A DNA stretch of 64,000 bases from Cherax quadricarinatus (taxonomy: Eukaryota; Arthropoda; Malacostraca; Decapoda; Parastacidae). Where the stretch lies: NCBI RefSeq assembly GCF_038502225.1, contig NW_027195364.1, positions 124,001 to 188,000 on the forward strand. Direction: 5' to 3'. Numbering within the stretch: the first letter of the stretch is position 1; every line of letters starts with the position of its first letter. Below the pieces are notes generated by a model. It was not told the origin of the DNA. It made no database searches and saw nothing but the letters and a program-made list of their open reading frames with translations. Positions 21,677 to 33,339 of this stretch are shown here, in pieces. The translations under genes and the position numbers were made by a program.

Positions 21677-21677
21677 A

Positions 21678-21897
21678 CTTTTTTTTTTTTTTTCCAACCG
21701 TCGCGTCTCCCACCGAGGCAGGAGTGACCCAAAAAAGAAAGAAAATCTAAAAATACTTTCATCATCATTCAACACTTTCACCACACTTTACTTTTATTAT
21801 CACTGTTTTGCAGAGTGCTCAGAATACAGCAGTCTAGAAGCATACACATATAAAGATACACAACATATCCCTCAAACTGCCAATATCGGCCCCTCCT
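21678..21897 (-). mobile_element. RTE-like LINE, 3' tail
   Basis: A T run followed by 'ccaccgaggcaggagtgacc', then 'ctttcatcatcattcaacac' and 'ccctcaaactgccaatatc', is the reverse complement of the LINE 3' UTR. It ends at the TTAA of the next MITE. Confidence 0.7.
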
Positions 21898-22110
21898 TTA
21901 ACCTTTGAGGTTGACAGGCTCTCGAAAACTTCGTTCTCCAGAATTGGCCAAATTTAAAAAAAAAAAATTATTTTCTTATGAAAAAATAGTTTTTCTAACA
22001 ATATAGGATAAACAAAAAAAATTTACCATCAATACTTACGGAGATATGGATGCATGAAGTTTGCAGAGAAAATGGGCCGCGTGTAGCAGCTTAGCGGCGA
22101 CTGCCGCTCA
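21898..22110 (+). mobile_element. piggyBac-like MITE, left end
   Basis: It starts with TTAACCTTTGAGGTTGACAG, matching the terminus seen inverted at 30,910-30,937, followed by 'ttattttcttatgaaaaaat'. The rest of the element is missing or unrecognisable. Confidence 0.55.
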
Positions 22111-22835
22111 CCGATAAACTTTGATTTACTTGTATTTGAAGGTTTGTTGTTTTTTCACTATTTTATTTTTCACATAACTTATATGGCCTATAAGACCAAA
22201 GTAAAGGTGCAATGTACATATATACACTTGTTGTATACAACACAATAAGCACACAAACATAATTATCAATATATTGTTTACAAAACTTGTTTACAAAAAC
22301 AAACAATACAAAACATTGTTTATTATTATTGTTCTAACAATATATATACCGTATACAGTCACTGAACATATTCCTATTAGTTCTGCAGCTTGCGGAACTC
22401 TGAGCATGGTGTCATACACATTAATTGTTTATCTTTCTCCCTCATTCTATCTCTTTCAATCTGTCTCTCTCTTTCTATCTGTCTGTCTATCTCTGTCTCA
22501 CAGGTACACATAAATACAAGTATACATAGTATAAATTACCTACTAGGATAACCCAGAAGCCAGACAAAGTGCTATACTCTGCTTGAAGATGTGAGTAAAA
22601 AGTAGCGCTTGATCTTGTGGCTCTACTGAAGGACAGAGCTAGATGGATAGACAGGGCTTGACAGACAGGCAAATAGACAGACCGAAATGTTAGTATACCA
22701 GCAAAAACAAAAGGGAGCGCTGTTCATCTCATCTTTTGGCATCAGCTCTACCCTCATTTACCCTCATCAAACGTCAACACTTATCAGATGTTATCTCCCT
22801 TATCTTATTACTGTCATGGGTAGACATTGTGTACA
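22111..22835. other. AT-rich sequence with short CTGT/CTAT tracts
   Basis: It contains a degenerate (CTGT/CTAT)n tract at about 22,430-22,500 and a weaker complementary 'gacagaca' cluster at 22,640-22,680. I see no coding exon or transposon family. Confidence 0.4.
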
Positions 22836-22936
22836 TATTATTATTATTACCTATTATTATTACTATGTATTATTATTATTATATTATTATTATTATGTGT
22901 GTATTATTATATGTTATTATTATTATGTATTATTGT
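22836..22936. repeat. (ATT)n microsatellite
   Basis: About 100 bp of 'attattatt' with a few interruptions. Reading frames through it are repeat artefacts. Confidence 0.9.
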
Positions 22937-22954
22937 TATCATTCGTATTCTTCT

Positions 22955-23072
22955 TGCTCCATCTCCTCCTCCCTCCTCTTCCTCCTCCTCTTCCTCCTCC
23001 TCCTCCTTCTCCTCCTCATCTTCCTCCTCCTCTTCCTACTCCTCCTCCTCATCTTCCTCCTCCTCTTACTTC

Positions 23073-23107
<35 letters not shown>

Positions 23108-23263
23108 CTCCTCCTCCTTCTCCTCTTCCTCCTCCTCCTCCTCCTCTTGCCTCCTCCTCCTCTTTCCTCACTCCTCCTCTTGCCTCCTCCTCCTCTCTGC
23201 CTCCTCCCTCCTCTTGCCTCTCCTCCTCTGCCTCCTCCTCCTCTGCCTCCTCCTCCTCCTCCA
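22955..23263. repeat. (CCT)n-rich polypyrimidine tract
   Basis: About 310 bp almost purely C and T on the plus strand, built of CCT with CTT and some TGCC interruptions. The complement is purely G and A. Several overlapping long open frames here (serine-, leucine-, proline-, arginine- or glutamate-only) are by-products of the triplet repeat. Confidence 0.92.
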
Positions 23264-23439
23264 CATTCTTGGAACAAGTTTGAAGGCTTGTAGTTCATAA
23301 TCACCTATCATTATCATCTGCTCACATCTGGAGTCTGGGATTTTGGAAAATAGGAGTTTCCTCTTTGATTCTGGTACAACTGAGCAGCCCAGCACCAGAG
23401 GGTGGAAGGCTGTGGGTTGTCTGGAGTTTTCCTCACTAT

Positions 23440-23819
23440 TACCCTTAGCCCTTGGTCATTAGTTTTAGGTCAAAACCTCACCAAACGTTAAAGAAACTCA
23501 TCTTCACTGTCACTTCCATCTGTATTAGAACTGTCACTCTGGGAACAAAAGTGTCCCAGTCGCGAGTGAGAACTTCTTACACTTGGGGCTTGCAGTGGAA
23601 ATTGTGTACTATGATGGCATTCCCACAATGCACCACTGGGTCCCCAGATTTTTCCTACTGCGTACACACCCACCACACAGACCCATTCTCTCTCACATCT
23701 AGGCTTATCAGCCTTTCCTGCGATATTTGAGGCGCTAGAATTTTATGCGTACTAGTAATCAAAAACCCCTCTGGCAGTAAGGCGTACTAAAATCGACCAA
23801 AACCCTCAAAAGAGGTTAA
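23440..23819 (-). mobile_element. piggyBac-like element, 5' end with start of transposase
   Basis: On the minus strand it begins at TTAA (23,816-23,819), followed by 'cctcttttgagggttttgg' and the 5' sequence shared with the MITE at 29,884-30,000. Further in, a frame (23,488-23,676) ends in SQSDSSNTDGSDSEDEFL. Acidic, serine-rich N-termini of this kind are usual for piggyBac transposases. This would link the TTAA-flanked MITEs of the window to an autonomous parent. The catalytic domain is absent. Confidence 0.45.
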
Positions 23820-23825
23820 GTGCAG

Positions 23826-25080
23826 GCATTACTTCCATTTCAGGACTCAGAATCCGACTATATGAAAATAACGGTTTCCCTGAATCCCTTCACCTAATTA
23901 TTACCCTGCTCACACTCCAACAGATCGTCAGGTCCCAGCCTGCCCATTAATCTCATTCACTCTATCTAACCTGCGCTCCATACGCTTGCTGGAAGTCAAG
24001 CCCCTTACCTAAAACCTCCTTTACCCCTCTCTCCAGCCCTTTCGAGGACAACCCTACCCCGCCTTCCTTCCCCTATAGATTTATATGCTTTCCATGTCAT
24101 AATACATAATCTATGATACATAATCTAATAAACTACTTTCATTCATTGCTACATCATACCTTGTATATTTATTTATCCTCTTTTTCATAAAATATAATAT
24201 TCTTATTAAATCTCTTTCTACATAGCTCAATTAAAGCTCCCCATTTACATTTACCTAGCACCCCCAATTTCCTACTACTCCCTCTACAACATTTTTACCC
24301 ACTTGACATTGAAATCCCCAACCACCATTACTCTCACCTTGATTCAAAACTCCCCATTCACTCAACATTTCCCAAATCTCTCTCTCTCCTCTATGCTTCT
24401 CTCTTCTCAGGTGCATACAACTTAATTATAACCCACTTTTCACATTCAATCTTTATTTTACTCCATAATCCTTGAATTAATACATTTATAGTCCCTCTTT
24501 TCCTGCCATAAACATCCTTCAACATTATTGCTACTCATGCTTTGGCTCGCTCTGTTTGGAAACCCTGACCCTAATCCCATTTATTCCTCTCATTGAAATT
24601 CTCCCACCCCCTTCAGCTTTGTTTCACTTAAAAAATAGGACATCAGACTTCTAATCATTCATAACATCCACAATCATCTCTTTCTTATCATTTGCACTGT
24701 ATCCACACACATTCAGACTTCCCACTTTGACAATTTTCTTCTTATTCTTTTTAGTAATCTTTACAGGAAAAGAAGTTTACTAGCCTGTGTGTTCCCCTGG
24801 CATTTTAGTTGACTTTTACAACACGCATAACTACGGAGAAAGATTCTTATTCACTTCCCATATATGAAAGGAAAAGTAATAAGACCAAGAACTATTAAGA
24901 TAAAATCAAGAAAACTCAGATGAGTGTGTATAAAAAATAATGTACATGTATGTATAGTGTTGACCTAAGTGTAAGTAGAAGTAGCCAAGACATACCTGTA
25001 ATCTTGCATATTTATGAGACAGACAGAAGACATCAGCAATCTACCATCATGCAAAACAATTGAGCACCGTTTTACACTCA
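23826..25080 (-). mobile_element. RTE-like LINE with reverse transcriptase deleted
   Basis: Reading the minus strand: SINE-like 5' module (25,080-24,745), endonuclease (24,745-24,100) with its GDFN region near 24,310, then a direct jump to the LINE C-terminal/3' region (24,095-23,826). Nearly all the reverse transcriptase is missing, with the junction at about 24,097. Similar deletion copies could be passively mobilised through the retained 3' end. Confidence 0.65.
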
Positions 25081-25134
25081 TATGAGACGGTGGTACCTCC
25101 TGGTGGTTGCTGTCTATCAACCTACCACATAAGG

Positions 25135-25545
25135 TGATGAGGAGTCATCAAATGATTTAAATGAAGGAAAATTGGATATCACATTGGATAAATGGAGTAT
25201 GGAAGAAGTGAATGTTTCAGATATTTGGTGGCGTGTCAGCGGATGGGTTATGAAGGATGAGGATGACCATAGGTTGATGAAGTCAAAAGGTGAGTGGTGT
25301 GTTTAGGTGTGTATGTGGAGACAAAAAGTGTTATCTATGGAGGCAAAGAGGAATGTATGAATGCGGTGGTACCAACTCTAATGTGGTGTAGGCTTGGGTT
25401 GTCTCAGTGCTGTATATTGAGAGCAGTTGGAGGCATTGGAATGTCACCAATAGAAAGAACGTGTGTGGTGTAAATATTATTGCAGAAAATTCCGAATTAT
25501 GGAAATTAGGAGAAGGTGTGGAGTTAATAAAGTATTAGCCCAGAG
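25135..25545 (+). mobile_element. RTE-like LINE, C-terminal reverse transcriptase piece
   Basis: It carries 'aaaattggatatcacattgg', then the region of the 'YLG..VSADG' block ('gtcagcggatgggttatga') and 'ggagttaataaagtattag', matching the LINE end at 32,330-32,740. It stops at about 25,545, where another LINE piece begins with an earlier part of the ORF. Confidence 0.65.
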
Positions 25546-25559
25546 GGCAGAGGGTTTTC

Positions 25560-27590
25560 AAATTCAAGTTTATTCTCTGTAAGAGGCAGAGTATATGGAG
25601 AGTAAAAGAAAGGTGAGAGAGTGGTGAGAGTGCAAGACAGATGATAAATTAGGAGAGGCACTGTCAAGAAATTTTAATGAAAATGAAAAATTTTGGAGTT
25701 AAACAAGTTAGAAAGCCTAGGGGAAAGTATGGATTTATAAGTTAAAAACAGAGTAGGAGTTAGTAGATGGGGAGATGGAGGTGTTATGGAAATAGATGCT
25801 TGTGTGACCTCTTTTGAGGAGCACAAATGTTGAGGCGAAAGAAGGCAACTATTTAAATAACAATCGAGGAAGGCTATACCATCTTTAGGAAGTGAAAAGA
25901 AACAGAGAATGAAGTGCAGGGGAAGGTGCATGAGAACACATTGCATAAGTGAGAATGGCACGGCACAGAGCTGATGGGATCATGACAGAATGATCCAAAA
26001 GCAGAGAAGAGAGAATGTAGTGTTGGAGTTGTTAGTACTTTTGACGTAAATGTATGAGAAGCTAAAGTGTGAAATATATCATATAAAGAGAAAGAGACAA
26101 AGACTGTAAAAGTATGAAGGAAAGTTACTGAGTATACCAAAGTATACGGCTGGGGTTATGATTGAACAAATAGACAGGAAGCTGAGGTGAATGACTGAAG
26201 AAGTGAAGTGAGCAAGTTGTAGTCAGTGTTTATATATGTGTTCAATGTTTAGATAAAGACAGAAAAGTTTTTATTTGCATTTAACTCGTTTAGAAAGGCA
26301 TATGATAAGTGGATGAAGGCAATGTGTTTGAGTAACCACCCAGTATATGGAAATAGGTGATAAGTGACCAAATGCTGTAAGAGAGTTTTAGCAGATAGTG
26401 AGCTCGGGAGTACATGGTATTAACAGAGGAGAGACACTTTCGGTAAAGGCACAGGTCTTAGATTTTGAGGATATGTAATGTCACCATGGTGTTTGTGCTG
26501 TTTGAATCTGGTTATGAGGCAAATGCTAGGAGTGTTCCGAGGAAGGGTGAGACAATTTTGAAATCCCAAGAATTCCAAATGAGAATATTCTGATTTTGCT
26601 GATACTGTCATATGAAGATTCTAAGAAAAATTGCAGGTCGAATGAATCTGAGACTGAAATGTGTGTAAAACAGAAAATTGAAAGTGAACAAGCAGTGGTG
26701 ATGAGGTAATCAAATGATTTAGATGAGAAAATTGGATATCAAAGTCAAGAAGGAAGAAGTAGTTTTCAGATGCCAAGAGTTAAACGTCTGGCGAATGTTT
26801 ATGAAGATATTGTCATAGAATTGATGAGAAAAAATGATACGTGGTATGTGTGGAGTCAAGCTTTATCTATGGAGCTTAAAGAGGCGTATGAAAGTATAGT
26901 AATGCCAACACTCTGGGTGTGAACTGGAGTGGTAAGTAAGCAATGAAACAGAAGTTGAAGGCAATGAAGATAATGTCACTGTTTACAGAGGCAATGTGTG
27001 TTAACTGTATATTATGCAGAAAGTAGTGTGAAGTAGGAAAATCAACGGAAGTTAATAAAAGTATTAATCGGAAGACAGAAAGAGGGTTGTTGAAGTAGTT
27101 TGGCCGATTTAGAGAGAATGGATCAAAAGTAGAGCTGACATCAAGTATAAATCTATGAGAAGAAAAGGCCGAGGTAGAACCGTCCGAAGAGGGTTGAAGA
27201 GAGAGTGAAAGAAGGAGTTTTGTGAGCAGAGGCTTGGACTTCCAGCTGGCATGTCGTGGCATGTTGGAATGGAGTGAATGGAAGGCAGATAATTTACTTG
27301 GGCATTGAACGTCTGTTGAAATGAGAAGCTGAGTAATATTTAGTGAAATTTCGAGAGAAGCCAGACATTTATATGGATGAACGAGTCCCTGAAATAGGAA
27401 ATACAGTATATACACTGAGAGGGTTTAAGATGTAACCAGTTGGAAAGACTATGTTGTGTATCTTTATAATAATGGCTATGCTTCTAAACTGTTGTATTCT
27501 GAACACCTCTACCAAGCAGTGATGTCTGATGTGGTGAAAGTGACAGATGATCAAGTATTTTTGCGGGGATTTTCTTTGTTTTAGGTCACC
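25560..27590 (+). mobile_element. RTE-like LINE, linker through 3' end
   Basis: The copy starts in the linker after the endonuclease ('agtatatggagagtaaaaga'), runs through degraded reverse transcriptase blocks ('agaaaggcatatgataagtgg' near 26,293 is the 'RKAYDKV' block) and the C-terminal region, and ends in the 3' UTR around 27,380-27,590. It is full of short deletions and has no intact frame over about 60 codons. Confidence 0.65.
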
Positions 27591-27849
27591 CTGCTACCAT
27601 TGAAACAATACTAACATATTGAAAAAAAAGGATACAATGCTGAGTTTGCAGAATTTGGGTATTGTTTGGTTTTGCATGTAGTAAAATAATAATAATTGCA
27701 GAATTGTGCCACTTTAGGAGCACCTGGCATGGCTAGGCATTTCAGACAAAATTAGTTTAAATCTTAAATTTAAAATATTACTTAGTATGAGGTAAGTTGG
27801 TATTATGGCTAAGTGACTAAATACTGGTTATGAGTTTAGCAATGTGAAT
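27591..27849. other. No recognisable feature
   Basis: AT-rich sequence between two LINE-derived segments. Nothing supportable seen. Confidence 0.4.
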
Positions 27850-28414
27850 TCTTTTGTTTTGGCACAATGCATAGTTCAGTAGGTATCACATGCCAGCTTA
27901 TGACTAGTTAGGATTCGATATTTAAGATTGAGATTGATGTTTCTTTTGTATGGTCAAATGGGTGAGTAGTGTAAGTGTGAACCCACCAGGAGGAGTATTA
28001 ATTAATGAGTGGTTGACAAGTTGTATCAGGGAGATAAGATGTTCTAATGTATTAGTTTTGAAGGTGATGAATGTGTCTGCAGTTCTAGGTTTTCAGGTAA
28101 GGTGTTCCAGATTTTAGGGCTTTTGACATACATTGAATTTTGTAAAGAGTTTAGTCGGACAGAATGCCATAGAGATGTTTGTGTCTGAGTGTTATGCCTG
28201 TAGGTTCTATCACAACTATCAAAGCATTTAGGTCAAGAGTTAATATTGGAATTTAGGTCCTGTAGATGCTAAGATTGCACAGTAGTAAGTGTGGATGTAC
28301 TGAACAGGAAATGGTTTAGATCTATGAAGAAGAGTGGGAGTGTTTTCTGCATGGATGGGATTTAGTGATTATTCTTACTGCATGGCTTTATTTAGGTTAT
28401 TATTGGCTTTAGGT
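27850..28414 (-). mobile_element. Possible Jockey-like LINE 3' region
   Basis: The stretch around 'gttttctgcatggatgggat', 'gattattcttactgcatggc' and 'aggaaatggtttagatctat' resembles the inverted 3' end of a Jockey-type LINE. No reverse transcriptase motif survives here, so the assignment is weak. Confidence 0.3.
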
Positions 28415-28812
28415 GTGTTTGGTCATTTAGAAGAATGGATCAAAGTAGAATGACATGGAGACATATAAATCTATAGAGGAAGGAAGGTGGGGGTAAGGGA
28501 TCATCTCCAGAAGAAGTTGGAGGAGAGGTAAAGGAGTTTTGTGGGGCGAGGGCTTGGACTTTCAGCTAGCGTGGCGGAGTGTGTTAGATAGGGGTGAATG
28601 TGATGAAGGGTTTTTGGGGACCCTGATGAGCTGTTGGAGTGTGTGCAGGGTAATATTTAGTGGAGGATTCAGGAAACCAGTTATTTTTATATAGCCGGAC
28701 TTGAGTCCTGGAAATGGAAGTACAATGCCTGCACTTTAAAGGAGGGGTTTGGGATATTGTGATTGGGAGAGATGTTATATATCTTTATATGCTTCTAAAT
28801 TTGTTAAAAAAA
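28415..28812 (+). mobile_element. RTE-like LINE, 3' end
   Basis: It starts at the 'FGHLERMDQ' block ('tggtcatttagaagaatgga'), contains 'cttggactttcagctagcg' (the end-of-ORF LDFQ block) and the 3' UTR signature 'gacttgagtcctgg' and 'caatgcctgcactttaaagg', ending in an A run at 28,803-28,815. Confidence 0.7.
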
Positions 28813-28815
28813 AAA

Positions 28816-29264
28816 AAGAGGCAAGAAATTGCAAAGCAGTGTTCAGTTATTTTAATCAGGCATTTATTTTAACTGAAGAGTCATACTCAAACATGTTTAA
28901 CTGTCAGATATTTTTTTTTTTATGATTTACATATTCCATTGTGAGTTAGTCATGGTGTCTTTAAGCCCATTTTCACAGGTTGAAGTGCTTTATGCATGTT
29001 TTTTTTCATTTCCCTATTTTTTTGTGCAGCATCAGAGATATATTTGCACTTCTGTAGGCTTTTAACTAGTATTATGGTAGATTGTTTAGCAATAAGCAAG
29101 GCATTCACTAATGTGTTAATCTTTCAGTAACGATAAATGCAAGATCTTGAACATGTATTTGTATAATGTGCTGTATACCATCTCACCATTTCCCAACTTC
29201 ATTTGGTAGGGGAGGGAGACATTTGGGAATTAAATAAATAGAATCATGTTTTTTAAACTGGCTG
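28816..29264. other. No recognisable feature
   Basis: AT-rich, with T runs at 28,910-28,920 and 29,001. No family match or splice-bounded frame noted. Confidence 0.4.
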
Positions 29265-29270
29265 GTGGTA

Positions 29271-29525
29271 GCCATGCTGGGGTCAACTCCTGGTCCAGGA
29301 GGTGGAGCAGCAAGTTTACAGAGAGCATCACCACATGACAGAAGAGGACCCTCTCCACAGACAGAAGAGGTACATCTCCTCATGACAGGCGATGCTCCAC
29401 CTCCTCCAATTCCTGTTGAAAATGGGCTGGCGAGCCTGAGTATCGCTACAGAAGTCCAGGAACAGAACACAGGCAACAGTCACCAATGTTGCCACCGGGA
29501 GCTCAACCCAGCCCCACATCACTAA
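29271..29525 (+). CDS. Candidate terminal exon, unknown protein
   Basis: A GC-rich island in AT-rich surroundings carries an open frame to a TAA at 29,523-29,525. It follows a 'ggtggtag' acceptor-like site. The reading includes RRGPSPQTEEVHLLMTGDAP, a PPPPIP run and ENGLASLSIATEVQEQ, a mixed-codon composition unlike the repeats around it. I do not recognise the protein. The polypyrimidine tract before the acceptor is weak, and overlapping minus-strand frames (29,183-29,476 and 29,328-29,522) cannot be excluded. 'aaag|gtacac' just after the stop could be a donor if one base is missing. Confidence 0.3.
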   Translation, partial: AMLGSTPGPGGGAASLQRASPHDRRGPSPQTEEVHLLMTGDAPPPPIPVENGLASLSIATEVQEQNTGNSHQCCHRELNPAPHH

Positions 29526-29883
29526 AGGTACACGTAGTTTGAAAATATTTTTAGATTCCCTGGCATTTATTGCATTTTAAATTCATAAAGGTTAATGTTT
29601 TAACTTACAACTAGCTGTAGGGTATATTTCATTCCTTTTCTTCTACTTAGGATTCTCCTGGGAGCATAGAACAGACACCTACTAAACATTTTGCACAGGG
29701 GAAGATTATTGAATTTTTCTTGTCTCTCAAACATGCAAAAAGATTGTTATATCATACAGAATTTTTACATGTATTCAGTATCTATACACTTGTACTTGCT
29801 TTCTGTTTTTCTTAATACAGATAATTTGTACATAGGAGACTGGAAACTTACTTAAACAACATTTTTAGTCTGGAGTTGGATCA
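29526..29883. other. No recognisable feature
   Basis: AT-rich sequence between the candidate exon and the next MITE. Nothing supportable seen. Confidence 0.4.
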
Positions 29884-30937
29884 TTAACCATTTTTCAGGG
29901 TTTTAGCGTACTAGTGGAAAATATGCATCAGGGTTTTGTGCTAGTACCGTGAAATTCTAGCGGCCTCCGTCTAGTGAGGCTGGTAGGCCTGCATGTGAAA
30001 GAATGGGTCTGTGGTCGGTGTGCGTGGTATAAAAATCTGCAGCTTTTACAGTCACGTAATGAGAAAAAAACTTTGTCCTTGTTTTTGGATTAAAACATGA
30101 CTTTGCACTGTATTTCGTATGGTATTTATTGTTGCATTCTAGTTTTCCTGGTCTCATTTTATGGAATGGAAGACATATTACAGAAATTGAGATAGATTTT
30201 GATTGGTTTTACAAAGAAAACTACCTTGAAATTACGCTCAAAGTAGCAGAAATGTTAAATTTTGCAAAGTTCAAAGTAAACAAATCATGCTATCGTCCAA
30301 TACACGTCAACTGGTGAGTCTAATATTCTTTCACAAGTGCGCTGATAATATTTATACCGTTTCTACGCAATGGAGTAGTCTGCATAACAGTAAATCTTCT
30401 ATTTTTTTGTGAGAATAAAAAATTCAAGTGGAAAGCAAGACTGTAAGAGGTATGGGGCGACCTAATGAACAGAAGAGGAAATGTTATTTTAGTGCTAGAA
30501 TGTCTTTCTTGTTTATTCGGACCCTATTGAAATTGGCATCTTGAAATTTGTGTGAAATTGGCAAAATTGCTAGAATTCTGAGCCACTGTATTGGATAGTT
30601 GAAATCATTAAATGGAGCGGTTTCTTGTACTCATTCGATAGAAAAAAATGGAGTTCTAGTGAAATGAATTATGAATTTTGTAAACCGTCACAGCTGGTGC
30701 TTGAAAATAGGGCTCAAAGTGGGCAAAATTGCCGATGTGTAATATCATTGAGACACGCTAACTTTGCAAAGAGCATAATTCCGTAAGTTTTCCATCAAAT
30801 TTCATACTTTTAGTGTCATTATGATCGAGAAAAAGATTATCTGTCTTTTCATAAGAAAAAAGCCAATTTTTTGTTTTGAGATTTAGTTGACCCTGAGACA
30901 AATTCTCTGAGAGGGCCTGTCGACCTGAAAGGGTTAA
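29884..30937 (-). mobile_element. piggyBac-like MITE, full length (~1.05 kb)
   Basis: It is bounded by TTAA at 29,884-29,887 and 30,934-30,937. The ends are 'ccatttttcagggttttag' and 'tcgacctgaaaggg'. Relative to the 33,617 copy it is inverted. Its left part matches the 5' end of the possible autonomous element at 23,816 ('gagaatgggtctgtg' region). The best-preserved member of the family in the window; no open frame of note. Confidence 0.75.
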
Positions 30938-31067
30938 CTAGTCTTAGAAACGGTGGAAGGAATGAGAATGTATAAGAGGCGATGGGGATGGGGTAGTGCT
31001 TGAGAGGAAGAGCGTATTAAAGTAGTTGTAGTTCTGTTGGTGGTGAAAGAAGAAGAAATGATGTGTA

Positions 31068-31103
31068 TTATTAGTAGTAGTAGTAGAAGAAGAAGTAGAA
31101 AAA
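31068..31103. repeat. (AGT/AGA)n microsatellite
   Basis: 'attagtagtagtagtagaag' followed by 'aagaagtagaaaaagtag' is a short imperfect trinucleotide tract. Confidence 0.8.
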
Positions 31104-31199
31104 GTAGTGCAGCAGTGGTAAGTTGGCAGTAAGAAAGGTAGTATTGCTATTGAAAAAACAGGAATTATATTTGTATAGAGATGTACCTCCACCTTGCTT

Positions 31200-31960
31200 C
31201 AGGATTCTAGAAGTCAGCTACTTTGGTTTCCATGAATCCCTTCTGAAATATTACCCTGCTCACACTCAAACAGCTCATCAGGTCCCAAAACCAAATTTGC
31301 CTCCTGCTATCTAACACGTTCACTTGTCAGCGCTGGATGTCCAGCTGGCCTGCTCACTCCATCCTTTCTAGAGTGAGCCTTACCCCACCTTCTCTCCACT
31401 ACAGATTTATGCACCCTCCAGGTCATGCTAACATTCAACCCTCTCTAAATATCAGACTACTTTAACAGCCTCTATGATCCTTTGAATAATACTTTTAGTA
31501 ACTCTGTACTTCCTAATCTCAAAACTACGAATTCTGTGCATAATATTTACCAACACCATTGCTCTCAGATGCTGACAACTCCACTACCTTCCATCTCTCC
31601 TCACTACAACATTCACAACCCAAGCTTCATACCCGTATAGGTGTTAGTGCCACTATACTCCTGATACATTCCTTTTGCCTCCACGGATAATGTCCTTTAT
31701 CTTCTCAGATGCCCCAGTGCACCACCCACCTTTTCCCACTTCATCAATTCTGTGGTTCACCTCGTCTTTTATGTACCCATCTGCCAACAAGTCCACTCCC
31801 AAATATCTGAGCATTATTTTCTCCATTACTCCCTCCTTCAGTCTGATAATCAGTCTTTCATTACCTAACTTGTTTATTACCCTCATCAACTTGCTCTTTC
31901 CTAAGTTCACTTTTCAGTTTCCTTTGATGATCTCACATACTAAATCCATTTAAGTCAACC
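31200..31960 (-). mobile_element. RTE-like LINE, reverse transcriptase C-terminal part
   Basis: The minus-strand frame at 31,653-31,910 reads MNLGKSKLMRVINKLGNERL, then YLGVDLLADG and VNHRIDE, the conserved blocks after the FADD motif. The 3' UTR lies toward 31,200. 5'-truncated. Confidence 0.75.
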
Positions 31961-31964
31961 CTTT

Positions 31965-32085
31965 GCTCCTTTTATTGCCAAATTCTTGGCTATTTAAGCT
32001 AGTTTGCTTTTCCGTTTTATTGATTGAGCACAGAATCACACTTGATTCGTCAATTACAGCTACCCTATAGAGTGCACAAAAATCC
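31965..32085 (+). mobile_element. piggyBac-like MITE fragment
   Basis: 'gccaaattcttggctattta' through 'tcaattacagctaccc' matches the internal part of the MITE at 12,840-12,930. Confidence 0.45.
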
Positions 32086-32194
32086 CCAGCAATTTTGTGT
32101 CACAACATTATGTACTTCACAGTAATGTTTCTAACTTGTGTAAAATATTTACCAGAGGAATAAAAAGTGTATGAACATGTTTGCAGATAATGCA

Positions 32195-32295
32195 GAAAAA
32201 TCTTATGTGAAATTAATAATGAAATTTGCATATCACGCCTGGATCTGGATACATTGAGTACATGGTGTAATAGATAGGTGATGGAATTTAATGCG
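32195..32295 (+). mobile_element. CR1-like LINE fragment
   Basis: The frame 'gatctggatacattgagtac' reads DLDTLSTWCNR and continues VMEFNA after one stop. This block follows the FADD motif in CR1/Jockey-type reverse transcriptases. It abuts the next LINE without a visible gap. Confidence 0.5.
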
Positions 32296-32299
32296 TAAA

Positions 32300-33330
32300 T
32301 GCAGTGGTTTACTTAGAAAGGGAAAATGAGTGATGAGGGTATCAAATGATTTAGATAAAGAAAAATTGGATATCAAATTGGGGAGGAGGGAGTATGGAAA
32401 GTGAATGTTTTCAGATACTTGGGAATTGGCCATTGTGTGGATGAATTTGAAGGATGAGGTTTAATCATAGAATTGATGAGGAAAAAGGTGAGTAGTGCGT
32501 TGAGAGGTATATGTGGAGTCAAAAAACGTATCTATGGAGGCCAAAGAAGGGGAATGTATGAGTATGAAGTAGTACGCCAACACTCTTATGGATGTGAGCT
32601 TGGGTGGTCAATGCAGCAGTGAGAGCGGTTGGAGGCACGGTGGGATGTCCTGTCTAGGGCAATGTGTGGTCTAAAATATTATGCAGAAAAAATCAGTGTG
32701 AAATTAGAGAGAAGGTGTGGAGTTAATAAGAAAGCATTGATCAGAGGGGAGCAGAAGAAAGGAGTTATTGAAAATCAGTTTAGTCATTTAGAGAGAATGG
32801 ATCAAGTAGAATGACATGGAAGCATGTAAATCTGTAGGGAAAGGAAAGAGGGTAGGAATTAGATCCTCAGAAAGGAGTTGGAAAGAAGGGGGTAAAAAGG
32901 AGGTTTGTGGACTGAGGGCTTGGACTTCCAGCAAAAGCGTGCATGAGCATGTTAGATAGGGAGTGAATGGAGGCCCCGAATGATGCTGAGACCTGACAAT
33001 CCTGATGGAGTGTGACAGGGTAATATTTAGTGAAGGATCAGAAGAAACTCAGTTATTTCATATAGTCGGACTTGAGTCTGGAATGGGAGAAATACAATGC
33101 CTGCACTTTAAAGGAGGGTTTGGGATGTTGGCAGTTTGGAGAGGATATGTTGTGTATCTTTTATATGTGTATGCTTCCACAAACATTTGTATTCCTGGCG
33201 CCTCTGCAAAGCAGTGATAATGTGTGAGTGTGAGTTGAAAGTGTTGAATGATGATGAAAGTATTTTTCTTTTAGGGATTTTCTTTCTTTTTGGGTCACCT
33301 GCACCACGGTGGGAGAAGGCCTGACTTATT
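32300..33330 (+). mobile_element. RTE-like LINE, C-terminal part and 3' UTR
   Basis: It begins at 'atgagtgatgagggtatcaa', continues through the 'YLG..' block (near 32,417), 'GGTVGCPV'-like, 'FSHLERMDQVE' (end of the frame 32,629-32,814) and 'acttccagcaaaagcgtgc'. The 3' UTR is 'agtcggacttgagtctgg' to 'cacctgcaccacggtgggag' at 33,295-33,315. The tail is followed by a second tail copy. Confidence 0.7.
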
Positions 33331-33339
33331 GAAAAAAAT

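Noticed and set aside
22687..23300. Long overlapping open frames (198, 185 and 157 codons plus, up to 121 codons minus)
   Set aside because: They consist of one or two amino acids repeated and come from the CCT/ATT microsatellite; all frames of such a tract stay open.
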